IMG/VR virus record: IMGVR_UViG_3300025728_000030
Span: 1-24,409 of that record
DNA length: 24,409 nucleotides
Strand: one strand, 5' to 3'
Source of the DNA: a virus
Numbering within the stretch: the first letter of the stretch is position 1; every line of letters begins with the position of its first letter. Under the pieces are notes generated by a model that searched no databases, was not told the DNA's origin, and worked only from the letters and a program-made list of their open reading frames with translations. Both the position numbers and the translations under genes were made by a program. Below, piece after piece: positions 8,399 to 15,235 of this stretch.

Positions 8399-9306
8399 TC
8401 GAAGCCCAGCGCCAGTTCGACATGCGTGCAGTAAGGCGCCTGGTACTTGGTGGCGACGATGTCGACCCAGTCCTTCAGCATGACTTTACGCACCCCCTCC
8501 ACGTGCAGCGCGGCGTGGACGATGGATTCGGACACCTCCAGCGCCAAGCGACGGCGCTGATGGACGAATTGCAGCAGCCGCGCTTGGGCGGCAGCCAGGA
8601 TCAGTTCGGTTTCGGGTCCGTTGGTCAGCGGGTAGAGCTTGGCTTTGACTTGATAGGTGAGGATCTGCGCACCCTGCACGGTCAGGCGATCTGCGAGTGG
8701 CCGGCGGTCGTCGTCGCTGAGGTAGGTTTTGACCTTGTCGAGCAGTGCCTGTGACGCGGTACCGTCGCCCAGCACGGATTGCACGGTGACCACGGCTTCG
8801 GCCGGGGCCGGGCTTTCGGCGGTGGCGTCGGCGACCTGGCCGTCTGCGGACCGGGCGTGGAAGATGTAGCTGTTGCGCGGGCCGGCGGTGCTGAGGCCTT
8901 CCCATGCCATCTGTGCGCGCTCGCGCAGGCTGTCGTCACTTTCCATCAGTTTGGCCAGCGGCGGCACGGTTGTCGAGTTCGCGGCCTGAATGACCAGTCG
9001 CTTGACGTTGAAGTTAGCGGCGAGCTGATCGAGGTCGGTGCCCTTGGCCAAGGCGAGCATGTTGGCGACTGAGGCTTCGTTGACCCGCTGCCGCCAGATG
9101 ATTTCGCGGTAAGCGTTTTCCTCGAGCAGTTTGGTCAGCGGCTCCGACTCCATGTTGAGGCGTGCAGCGATCTCGGCTTGTTCCTCCACAGGCCAAAGAC
9201 TAATGGCGTAGGCTTTACGCTCGGCGAGAATCTGCTCATAGTCGATCTGTTCGACGATCTGCGGTGCCGGCAGTTGGCCGAGGTCGATGGCCACAAAAGT
9301 GTTCAT
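8395..9306 (-). CDS. J: Baseplate wedge protein J
   Basis: A 303-residue protein (P2 gpJ: about 302) starting MNTFVAIDLGQLPAPQIVEQ. Diagnostic segments are ERKAYAISLWPVEEQAEIAA, ENAYREIIWRQRVNEASVAN and MLALAKGTDLDQLAANFNVK. It is the larger wedge protein linking the hub to the fibres. The frame is open far upstream (to 9669), but the preceding stretch is low-complexity R/P-rich shadow sequence; the ATG at 9306 overlaps the W stop (ATGA-type junction) and gives the family length. Confidence 0.93.
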   Translation of the reverse strand: MNTFVAIDLGQLPAPQIVEQIDYEQILAERKAYAISLWPVEEQAEIAARLNMESEPLTKLLEENAYREIIWRQRVNEASVANMLALAKGTDLDQLAANFNVKRLVIQAANSTTVPPLAKLMESDDSLRERAQMAWEGLSTAGPRNSYIFHARSADGQVADATAESPAPAEAVVTVQSVLGDGTASQALLDKVKTYLSDDDRRPLADRLTVQGAQILTYQVKAKLYPLTNGPETELILAAAQARLLQFVHQRRRLALEVSESIVHAALHVEGVRKVMLKDWVDIVATKYQAPYCTHVELALGFE

Positions 9307-9647
9307 ACGCTGCCTCCCAATTGCAGCGGCACGCTGAGGCTCAGCGGCTGATTGCTGTCGACCAGGGTGCCCTCCAGATCCAGCGACGACTGTCCTTGAA
9401 GGTTCGCACCGACGAACTGCACACGGCTGAGGTTGATGCGGGTTTCCCAACGCATCAGGGCCATGACGGTGGCGGCGTACACCTGCAGGCGGGTGAAGTC
9501 GTTGAACGGTTGATCGACCAGCTCGGTCAGCAGGCTGCCGTATTCGCGGCGCATGATGCGGGTACCGATTCGGGTGGTGAGTATGTCGGTGATGGACTGG
9601 GCAATGTGTTCGGCCAAGCCGAGGGCTGCGCCGGTTTCTCGGTTCAT
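9303..9647 (-). CDS. W: Baseplate protein W
   Basis: A 114-residue protein (P2 gpW: about 115) of the T4 gp25-like family: MNRETGAALGLAEHIAQSIT, then DILTTRIGTRIMRREYGSLL with the conserved RIMRREYGS, and a C-terminal strand region. Gp25-like proteins sit at the junction of wedge and sheath and start sheath assembly. The ATG at 9647 overlaps the V stop (ATGA), and the stop overlaps the J start. The same frame is open further upstream, but that part is antisense-like R/P-rich sequence out of phase with V. Confidence 0.93.
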   Translation of the reverse strand: MNRETGAALGLAEHIAQSITDILTTRIGTRIMRREYGSLLTELVDQPFNDFTRLQVYAATVMALMRWETRINLSRVQFVGANLQGQSSLDLEGTLVDSNQPLSLSVPLQLGGSV

Positions 9648-10216
9648 TCCGGTTGCCCCGTTTTCGCACCGCCGGGCATGACGCCGCCGTGCGGGTGGTT
9701 GACCAGGCTGATGTTGGCTGCGACGACGTCCTCGGATACGGTGACCTTTCCGGTGATGTTCTGGTTGCCGGTTTGGGTGTAGTCGCCTTCGTGGGTGATT
9801 GGGCCGACGATGTGGATGCCGCCTGTACAGGTCAGGTTGGTGGTGCCACCTTCGGCCAGGTTGACGTTGAGGTGGTGTGCGAGGCTGTCGTAATCGATGA
9901 GGGTGCCGTCGCGGTAGGTGGTTCGGTGCAGGCCTTCGCGGTCGCCGTTGGCTGGGATGTGGTCGCTGAATAGGCCAGTGAGGACTATCCCGTTGCCGAG
10001 TTGACCGGATGGGCTGAAGAGGATTACTTGTTCGCCCTTGGTCGGCGGGTTCCATTCGCGGTCGGCGCCGGCTCGAGTAGCGATCCATGGGAGCCAGGCG
10101 GTTGTGAGTGATCCGGTTTTCACCTGCACGCGCGGGGGCTTCATCTGGACGGCAGCTATGGTGCCGAGGCGGATGAGGTTTTCGATAAGGCGGGCGAGGG
10201 TGGTTAGGTTGTTCAT
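9644..10216 (-). CDS. V: Baseplate spike protein V
   Basis: A 190-residue protein (P2 gpV: about 211), the membrane-piercing central spike. The N-terminal two thirds are an OB-fold/beta region (WLPWIATRAGADREWNPPTK, GEQVILFSPSGQLGNGIV). The C-terminal helix of beta strands ends in NHPHGGVMPGG, where H174-P-H176 is the HxH motif that binds the iron ion at the spike tip in P2. It is the first gene of the V-W-J-I-H-G operon. The start codon lies inside a perfect inverted repeat (10214-10237) and no clear Shine-Dalgarno is present. A late-activator dyad is centred 57 bp upstream. Confidence 0.93.
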   Translation of the reverse strand: MNNLTTLARLIENLIRLGTIAAVQMKPPRVQVKTGSLTTAWLPWIATRAGADREWNPPTKGEQVILFSPSGQLGNGIVLTGLFSDHIPANGDREGLHRTTYRDGTLIDYDSLAHHLNVNLAEGGTTNLTCTGGIHIVGPITHEGDYTQTGNQNITGKVTVSEDVVAANISLVNHPHGGVMPGGAKTGQPE

Positions 10217-10237
10217 GGCGCCAATTTTGGCGCCATG
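10214..10237 (-). repeat. Perfect inverted repeat covering the V start codon
   Basis: Two 11-bp arms (10214-10224 and 10227-10237) separated by 2 bp; as RNA this could form a 9-bp GC-rich stem with a 6-base loop. The outer arm contains the ATG of V. The mirrored arm contains another ATG (10236) that reads seven codons, MAPKLAP, and stops at a TGA overlapping the V start. The structure may lower or couple V translation, but only if transcription starts upstream of it. Confidence 0.6.
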
Positions 10238-10262
10238 CGTTGATAGATGCAGTCCCGTAGGT

Positions 10263-10283
10263 TTGTATCTGTTGGATCTACAG
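10263..10283 (-). promoter_or_regulatory. Probable late-activator site of the V operon (TTGTA-N11-TACAG)
   Basis: A dyad TTGTA-N11-TACAG centred at 10273, in the short gap between the nuclease gene and V. It matches 9 of the 10 arm bases of the perfect FI copy. A -10-like TATCAA lies at 10245-10240, with the same 30-bp distance from the dyad centre as the CATCAT at FI. P2 has its V promoter, controlled by Ogr, at this position. Function is inferred from position and similarity between copies. Confidence 0.62.
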
Positions 10284-10306
10284 TATCTATGTAGGGTTCC
10301 GTTCGT

Positions 10307-11407
10307 TTAACGTGGCAGCGACAGTAAAAATTTATCAGTCAAGTCAAATAGAAGGTCTGTTGGGTCGCTTCCGTTTTCTTTCATGTGAAGCATTTTACAA
10401 ATTTCTTTGTCTTTTAAGATTAGTATCAGTTTTCCAGACTCACGCATTGCCCCTTGAGCCATTTTTGTCGCACTGTCGTGTGCGCCTTTTCTGGTGATCA
10501 TTATCGCTACACGTCTTAAGGCTTTTTCTAATAAATATTTCTCTGTCGTGAGCACTTGGCCCTGTTTGATAGGTTCTTTGTAGTTTTTAAATTCGAAAAT
10601 TATATACCTGCTATGCATTTGTTGAAGGACGAAATTCCAGAATTCAGTAGAGGGTTTAATGCGGCAGACATAATCAAATCGATTAAGCTCGTCATCTGTT
10701 CTTTTTTGTTTGCTCCAGCCGGCTAAGTGGTCGTTAAAAAGATACTTAAGTATTTCTTCGCATAATTTTTCAAATTGGCTCCAGTCGGAGTTTCCAGGAG
10801 GAAGATTATGCAGCTCCCTGCAGAGTCTAGATCCTGTGTCATCTAAAGGCTCTATTGGTTTTGGGTTCGAAGGTGGAGGTGTCAGAAGTTCCGCTATATC
10901 TTCGACATTAGTCTTGAGTTCAGCTGATCTATCATCGGTGTTTTTTTGATCAGCACTTGAGTTGTAGAACTCTTCAATTGAGACTGAAAGATTGTTGCTG
11001 TCTATTTCTAATAGAGCATATAGCTCCTCAGTAAGAACTGGTGATGAGGATGCGAAATCTAGGAGTAACTGACGATCGACGATAGTTATATCGTATGTTC
11101 TTTCAAGCTGTGTTTTTTGCTCGCTTGTAAGGGCGCAGGACGCTATTAACATACCTTTAATGTCAGTGTTTTTGGTTCGTGCAAATTGGATTTGTCGTGC
11201 TGCAGTACTGAGTAGTTTTAATTGTGCTCTTGGTGTTTTGTAGAATTTTGTCTCTACTGCCCAAGTTTTATTGTTCTTTTTTATTAGTAGATCAATATAA
11301 TCTAAGTTGGACTTGACTATCGTAAATCCCAGGTTTCTTAATATTTTTTCAACGAGTTTTTCGAAATTTCTTCCTGATATACTGGTTTCTTCCATGCTAC
11401 TCACCAT
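10307..11407 (-). CDS. Putative double PD-(D/E)XK nuclease, cargo gene (probable defence)
   Basis: A 366-residue protein (362 if it starts at the ATG at 11395, which has GGTGAG 4 nt upstream). Residues 13-120 look like an Mrr/restriction-endonuclease fold: helix NFEKLVEKILRNLGF, acidic D36/D39 in LDYIDLLI, and E52-T-K54 in WAVETKFYK. Residues 208-320 repeat the pattern: FEKLCEEILKYLF, D244 in RFDYV, and E271-F-K273 in IIFEFKNYK. A polar, proline-rich linker (about 145-190) joins the halves. It is not a P2 structural gene; it sits between S and V, is strongly AT-rich against its neighbours, and lies 56 bp after S on the same strand, so it may be read through from R-S. A TATAAA (11435-11430) might give it its own promoter. 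A phage-exclusion role is inferred; a DNA target is unknown. Confidence 0.72.
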   Translation of the reverse strand: MVSSMEETSISGRNFEKLVEKILRNLGFTIVKSNLDYIDLLIKKNNKTWAVETKFYKTPRAQLKLLSTAARQIQFARTKNTDIKGMLIASCALTSEQKTQLERTYDITIVDRQLLLDFASSSPVLTEELYALLEIDSNNLSVSIEEFYNSSADQKNTDDRSAELKTNVEDIAELLTPPPSNPKPIEPLDDTGSRLCRELHNLPPGNSDWSQFEKLCEEILKYLFNDHLAGWSKQKRTDDELNRFDYVCRIKPSTEFWNFVLQQMHSRYIIFEFKNYKEPIKQGQVLTTEKYLLEKALRRVAIMITRKGAHDSATKMAQGAMRESGKLILILKDKEICKMLHMKENGSDPTDLLFDLTDKFLLSLPR

Positions 11408-11463
11408 TATTTTAATTGCTAGAGGAGGTTTTATAAATTGTCTTGTGGTCAGATGAAAAGGAG

Positions 11464-11922
11464 CTACTTTGTCAGATGGCTTAGTAAGTTGTTTTTAATC
11501 AAATCAATGTCCGCGTCAGTAAATCCCAGTAATTTGCGTTGATCGTAGGCAATATTTGGTGCCCCGCGCGCAGCGCGATCTTTCAAACCATATTGATGCA
11601 CCTTTGAGATCTTCGCAATCCTCCCTACAAATCCGACACTGATAGCACCCCCCTCGCCCTGTATCTTCAGAAAGCTAGTTGTGCGCAGCTTCTGAAACAT
11701 CCTCACCTTCCGCTTGACCCGGTCCGGCTTATCGCGAAGGTTGCGCTTCTTGCGTGGCACATACTTGCTACCGTCAGGGTTCTGCTGGGCAATGATTCGC
11801 TGCTGTTGGCTACGACGCAAAGCTTGGCCGAGACCGCGGGTGAGGTTGTTACGCGACACCGGCTCAAGCTGTGCAAGTAACCCCGCCGCCCACTCCTCCA
11901 ACGCTTCCAGTCGGTTGGTCAT
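11464..11922 (-). CDS. S: Tail completion protein S
   Basis: A 152-residue protein of the P2 gpS / phage virion morphogenesis family (P2: about 150). Conserved features are MTNRLEALEEWAAGLLAQLE at the N-terminus, LRRSQQQRIIAQQNPDGSKY followed by VPRKKRNLRDK, and KVHQYGLKDRA near the end. The ATG at 11922 overlaps the R stop (ATGA). It works with R in finishing the tail end that joins the head. The 5' part is GC-rich like other phage genes. The next gene downstream is the AT-rich nuclease rather than V, so the P2 order is interrupted here. Confidence 0.9.
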   Translation of the reverse strand: MTNRLEALEEWAAGLLAQLEPVSRNNLTRGLGQALRRSQQQRIIAQQNPDGSKYVPRKKRNLRDKPDRVKRKVRMFQKLRTTSFLKIQGEGGAISVGFVGRIAKISKVHQYGLKDRAARGAPNIAYDQRKLLGFTDADIDLIKNNLLSHLTK

Positions 11923-12395
11923 CGCGGGAGTACCCATTCGCTGCCAGTGCCCTGAGTCCCTAGTACCCAGCTCGGATCGCTGAAGTTAGCTACCTTTTGC
12001 GGTTCGCTTGAGTGGTGGGTTGTGTAATTGCCTTGGTCGTCTTTACCCACTACTACACGTTCGGTCAGACATAGGGTCAGGCTCAAATCGACTCTACTGT
12101 TGTCGAGGATATCGACTTCGAATTGGATGCCTTCAGTGGCGCTGCTTAGGTTTTCCAGTATTTCTGGCTGATGGGCACCTAGCCAATCGAGCAGAGGTAG
12201 TATTACGCTATCAGGGTGGCTAGCAAAGTTCGTGAGGATAATTTGGAGGTTGAATATATATTCGAAGGACATTGTTCGCGCGGAAGTGCATCGAACTTTA
12301 CCGTTGTTGATGAAAATAAGGAGTCGTTCCGGCGAATGCTTGAGTTCGTATATACTTGTTAAGAGATGAGCGCGAAGGGCAGAAGGTTTGTTCAT
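11919..12395 (-). CDS. R: Tail completion protein R
   Basis: A 158-residue protein (P2 gpR: about 155) starting MNKPSALRAHLLTSIYELKH, with SPERLLIFINNGKVRCT, FEYIFNLQIILTNFASHPDS and LPLLDWLGAHQPEIL, all characteristic of the family. The frame is open to 12464, but the ATG at 12395 matches the family start. The 5' half is more AT-rich than most structural genes, as is the upstream spacer, perhaps because accessory DNA was exchanged next to it. In P2 the gene before R is a lysis gene on the same strand; here an opposing operon starts 255 bp away, so R and S need a promoter of their own or read-through antisense to that operon. Confidence 0.9.
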   Translation of the reverse strand: MNKPSALRAHLLTSIYELKHSPERLLIFINNGKVRCTSARTMSFEYIFNLQIILTNFASHPDSVILPLLDWLGAHQPEILENLSSATEGIQFEVDILDNSRVDLSLTLCLTERVVVGKDDQGNYTTHHSSEPQKVANFSDPSWVLGTQGTGSEWVLPR

Positions 12396-12563
12396 GTTAA
12401 ATGCTCGATAATATATAGGATCTGAGTGCTGCCTGGTTTGATTCGACTGGTGTAGTGATACCAAGTCACTCTGGGTTTTATTTTATAGCGAGATATGTGT
12501 TTGAGGTTTCAGGTGCAGAATAGATATTATGAGCCTGTAGGGAGAAATAGTAATTCGTTTCGC

Positions 12564-12584
12564 GTGTAAGGCGGCGCAGTACAA
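12564..12584. promoter_or_regulatory. Probable late-activator site between R and the ptuA-like gene (GTGTA-N11-TACAA)
   Basis: A dyad GTGTA-N11-TACAA centred at 12574, differing at one arm base from the perfect copy at FI. It lies 179 bp before the R start on one side and 77 bp before the ptuA-like start on the other. Because the dyad is symmetric, the sequence does not tell which direction it serves. Toward the + strand it would sit about 60 bp before the predicted start of transcription of the ATPase-nuclease operon, close to the -55 position of Ogr sites in P2. Confidence 0.55.
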
Positions 12585-12599
12585 AATTTTAATTTTGAG

Positions 12600-12627
12600 T
12601 TGAAAGTTTGTTTTGGGTTTTTATTGT
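12600..12627 (+). promoter_or_regulatory. Possible sigma70-type promoter of the ATPase-HNH operon
   Basis: TTGAAA (12600-12605) and TATTGT (12622-12627) are separated by 16 bp, matching 5 of 6 and 4 of 6 consensus bases. Transcription would start near 12634, leaving a leader of about 17 nt that just holds the Shine-Dalgarno AAGGAGG (12637-12643). The surrounding sequence is AT-rich, so chance matches are likely and the call is tentative. Confidence 0.35.
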
Positions 12628-12650
12628 ACTTGGACTAAGGAGGCGGCGAA

Positions 12651-13790
12651 GTGAGCGAGAAGGAAAAAGATGTGTGGATGATTCCTGAAGACTATTTTAG
12701 ACAGAAGTTTAACCATCCAGTAAATATACTGACAGGGGTTAATGGTAGCGGTAAAAGTTACTATCTGAATACTTTGGCTCGAAGCTATTTAGGTTACGGT
12801 TGTGAAGTTATAGCTGTCGCGACATCCGTTTACGATAAGTTTGACTGCAGGTCAAGAAGATTTCATTTTTTAGGGGGTAGGTCAGGTAGAAATATTGTTG
12901 TAAAGACTGTGAAGGAAGCTTTGGTTCGCGCCTTTGGAGAAAAAAGTAACAGCATATCGCACTTGTTAAAAGTTCTTAAGTACACCAGATTTGGTGCCGA
13001 AATCAGAGTGCAATTAGACGGCTTTAATTATGAGGGTCTTTTATCGGCGAAGAAAGGGGAGCATTCAAGTGGCATCTATCAAGCGTTGTCTTTTTTGAGT
13101 TTCTACTTTGATGAACTGAAGAGTCCTGATGTTGTTGTTGTGGACTTAGAAAAGTTTTCTCCCGAGTCGAGCTTGTATAAAGGGCTTGGAGAGGTGATAG
13201 CTAACGAATCAATCCTTAAAAAAATGAAGGTAATTAAGGGTGTGGGGTTGGAGTTGGACAGGAATAGCCAAATAATTCCGCTGTCGGATGCAAGCTCAGG
13301 GGAGTTAATGATTCTCTCAACATTGATGCATATTTCCAGCTATATAGATTCTAATTCTATAATTTTGATTGATGAACCTGAGAATAGTCTGCATCCTCGA
13401 TGGCAGCAGCAATATGTGGAAAATATACTGGATTTGTTTTCGTATTATCAGCCTAAATTAATCATTGCTACTCACTCACCCTTGATAATTCCACTGGAGG
13501 CAGAAGGGGCTGGTATTTATGAAATTTATGATGGTATCGCCTACAAAATCGATCAGCCTTCTAATAATAATGAAGAAGTGCTGGCCGATGTTTTTGGTGT
13601 TGTTACTCCAGAAAATAGATTTCTATCAGATGAAATGGTGCGTTTGCTAAATCGTCTGGATGAAGACAGTTTGCAGGTTCAAGAAGCTTTGGATGTCGTT
13701 AATAACTATCGGCGAAAGTCTATGGATGAAAAAGTGCTAGCTTTTTTAGATGGCGTTGAGGCGCTGATATTGCAGACTAAGGTGGGCTAA
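12651..13790 (+). CDS. ptuA: Septu-like ATPase (PtuA-type ABC/AAA_21 family)
   Basis: A 379-residue soluble protein with a complete ABC-type ATPase set: Walker A GVNGSGKS (29-36), signature-like SDASSGE (212-218), Walker B SIILIDEPE (236-244, D241/E242), D-loop SLHP and switch histidine in THS (274-276). The pattern belongs to the RecF/SMC-like stand-alone ATPases found in anti-phage systems such as Septu (PtuA), where the ATPase controls a nuclease partner. The start is GTG, supported by AAGGAGG 7 nt upstream. It is shorter than many PtuA proteins, the region between Walker A and signature being compact. An HNH gene follows after 5 bp. The operon is AT-rich and runs against the flanking phage genes. 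Septu identity is inferred from the pairing; a related ATPase-nuclease pair is possible. Confidence 0.8.
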   Translation: MSEKEKDVWMIPEDYFRQKFNHPVNILTGVNGSGKSYYLNTLARSYLGYGCEVIAVATSVYDKFDCRSRRFHFLGGRSGRNIVVKTVKEALVRAFGEKSNSISHLLKVLKYTRFGAEIRVQLDGFNYEGLLSAKKGEHSSGIYQALSFLSFYFDELKSPDVVVVDLEKFSPESSLYKGLGEVIANESILKKMKVIKGVGLELDRNSQIIPLSDASSGELMILSTLMHISSYIDSNSIILIDEPENSLHPRWQQQYVENILDLFSYYQPKLIIATHSPLIIPLEAEGAGIYEIYDGIAYKIDQPSNNNEEVLADVFGVVTPENRFLSDEMVRLLNRLDEDSLQVQEALDVVNNYRRKSMDEKVLAFLDGVEALILQTKVG

Positions 13791-13795
13791 TAATT

Positions 13796-14428
13796 ATGCC
13801 CAATCGACCGAGATTCTCAGCTGGCGAAATCGCTTCGATGCGTGATGCATCACGTATAGGGCATACTGCGTGGGATAACAATCCTAGACTCGATAGCTTA
13901 AAGCAGAAATTAAAGGAATTTGGCAAACTCAAAACTTCCCATCATTGTTGTTACTGTATGAGGGATCTATATGGTGAATTTAATATGGTGCTTGATATAG
14001 AGCATATATTGCCTAAGTCTAAGTTCCCTAAGTTTATGTTTACGGGAAGAAATTTAGCAGTTTCGTGCAAGCGTTGTAATATGTTTATTAAAAAATCGAG
14101 GATTGACTTTTTGGTTCCTCCTCTGGTTGTTGGGCGAGAAAGAGTTTTCAAGTCGAGATACTATCAGTTTATTCATCCTAATCTAGATAACTATGAGGCA
14201 CATCTGCTGCGAAGTGCTGTTCACGCTGGAAGAAAAGTTATAGTCAAGTATAGAGTTGTCAGCGGTAGCGCAAAAGGACGATTCACATATGATTATTTTA
14301 AACTTGAGTATTTAGAGCGTAATAGTTTTGATAGTGCTCAGGGAGGGAGAGGAAGGCCGGAGATTAGAAATGCAATTATCGAATCGGATTTCAATGCTCT
14401 TGTTGAATCCATGCTTTACGGAAGATAA
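13796..14428 (+). CDS. ptuB: Septu-like HNH nuclease (PtuB-type)
   Basis: A 210-residue protein with an HNH/zinc-finger core: C51-C-Y-C54, then D67-I-E-H70 followed by ILPKSKFPKF, then N86 in RNLAVS and C91-K-R-C94-N95. This CxxC...EHxxPK...N...CxxCN order is that of PtuB and of other HNH nucleases paired with SMC-like ATPases. The start is 5 bp after the ATPase stop, with AAGGTGG about 10 nt upstream, so both are made from one message. The C-terminal 90 residues (KVIVKYRVVSGSAKGRFTYD) have no feature I recognise. The stop is only 6 bp from the convergent stop of gene X. In Septu the ATPase and HNH protein form a complex that degrades DNA on infection; here that role is inferred. Confidence 0.8.
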   Translation: MPNRPRFSAGEIASMRDASRIGHTAWDNNPRLDSLKQKLKEFGKLKTSHHCCYCMRDLYGEFNMVLDIEHILPKSKFPKFMFTGRNLAVSCKRCNMFIKKSRIDFLVPPLVVGRERVFKSRYYQFIHPNLDNYEAHLLRSAVHAGRKVIVKYRVVSGSAKGRFTYDYFKLEYLERNSFDSAQGGRGRPEIRNAIIESDFNALVESMLYGR

Positions 14429-14434
14429 GGATGT

Positions 14435-14647
14435 TTAAATCCAGAGGAAAACAGTTAGCAAGCGTTGTTCTATCATAATGCTTTCGGGCATTTTTATTAG
14501 AAGCTCTTTAGGCAAAATCGAACCGTGGTCAGCCAATCCTGGGTTGGCTTCGAGCACCGCCTCAGTCACACCAGCGGTGCGACCGTAATGACGCCAGCAA
14601 AGCGCGTCGACGGTGTCATTCTGCTGGGTGCGTATGCTGACGGTCAT
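14435..14647 (-). CDS. X: Tail protein X
   Basis: A 70-residue protein (P2 gpX: 67), starting MTVSIRTQQNDTVDALCWRH and continuing YGRTAGVTEAVLEANPGLAD, a LysM-like fold typical of the family. The last 25 residues (KELLIKMPESIMIEQRLLTV) are more AT-rich and unlike the usual proline-rich end, close to the boundary with the inserted operon. The ATG overlaps the L stop (ATGA). In P2 the next gene downstream is the holin; here the next thing is the stop codon of the opposing HNH gene, 6 bp away. Confidence 0.88.
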   Translation of the reverse strand: MTVSIRTQQNDTVDALCWRHYGRTAGVTEAVLEANPGLADHGSILPKELLIKMPESIMIEQRLLTVFLWI

Positions 14648-15117
14648 CAGATCAACTCAACTGTGGTGCGGCCAATACCGAGGAAGTCGCGTACAGCCCA
14701 TCGTTGGTCGCGGCGCAGTTCGTCGATGCTTGGGGTCAGTTCGTCGGCGTTCTGGTTGCCACTGTTGGTGCTGTCGTAGGAGCGGTAACGTTCGCAGATC
14801 TCCGCGCCGGTCGCGGCGTAGATCGCTCTTTGGTAGAGGTGAACGAGTTCAGATTTATCCTCGATTTGCTCGGCCGGGACGTCCGCAAGAGTGGCGTAGC
14901 CTTCGGACTGTTTGGCGCGGCGCCAGGTAGCGAACTCGCGGTTGACGCTGATGGCTGCAGCGATGGTCGCGGCTTCCAATCGGATAGGTGTGACGCTGGC
15001 GTCGATGCGCAAGGTGCCGCGCACGTCATCCAAATCAATCGGAGGCCAGAAAGGATCGGTGTTGATGTGGCCACCGTGGGCCTTGGTGCCGTTACCGCTC
15101 GCTACGAATCCGCTCAT
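14647..15117 (-). CDS. L: Head completion protein L
   Basis: A 156-residue protein (P2 gpL: about 169) of the head completion/stabilisation family. Visible family segments are FWPPIDLDDVRGTLRIDASV, TPIRLEAATIAAAISVNREF, LVHLYQRAIYAATGAEICER and the C-terminal WAVRDFLGIGRTTVELI. It closes the portal opening after packaging and joins the tail. It begins 118 bp after M, the longest gap in this operon apart from accessory DNA; that gap holds no ORF or clear signal. Its stop overlaps the X start. Confidence 0.92.
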   Translation of the reverse strand: MSGFVASGNGTKAHGGHINTDPFWPPIDLDDVRGTLRIDASVTPIRLEAATIAAAISVNREFATWRRAKQSEGYATLADVPAEQIEDKSELVHLYQRAIYAATGAEICERYRSYDSTNSGNQNADELTPSIDELRRDQRWAVRDFLGIGRTTVELI

Positions 15118-15235
15118 GAATCTGCGCTCTGTTGTAAGTCGCCGGTGGTCGGGGCTTCACGTTCAGGAGGGGAGTCCTGGCCGATCCGCCCCGAGCCGGC
15201 GGGGTGCGTGGGGACGCTCGGGTTGCTGTCCTGAT

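Noticed and set aside
9303-10088. A 261-codon frame that would extend W upstream over V
   Set aside because: The upstream part is R/P/H-rich shadow of V; W starts at 9647 with the family N-terminus and an ATGA overlap.
11421-11426. AGGAGG on the + strand between S and the nuclease gene
   Set aside because: It looks like a Shine-Dalgarno, but only very short frames follow on that strand; the genes here are on the other strand.
12396-14428. A retron-type Septu (with reverse transcriptase and ncRNA)
   Set aside because: No reverse transcriptase gene and no room for one next to the ATPase-HNH pair.
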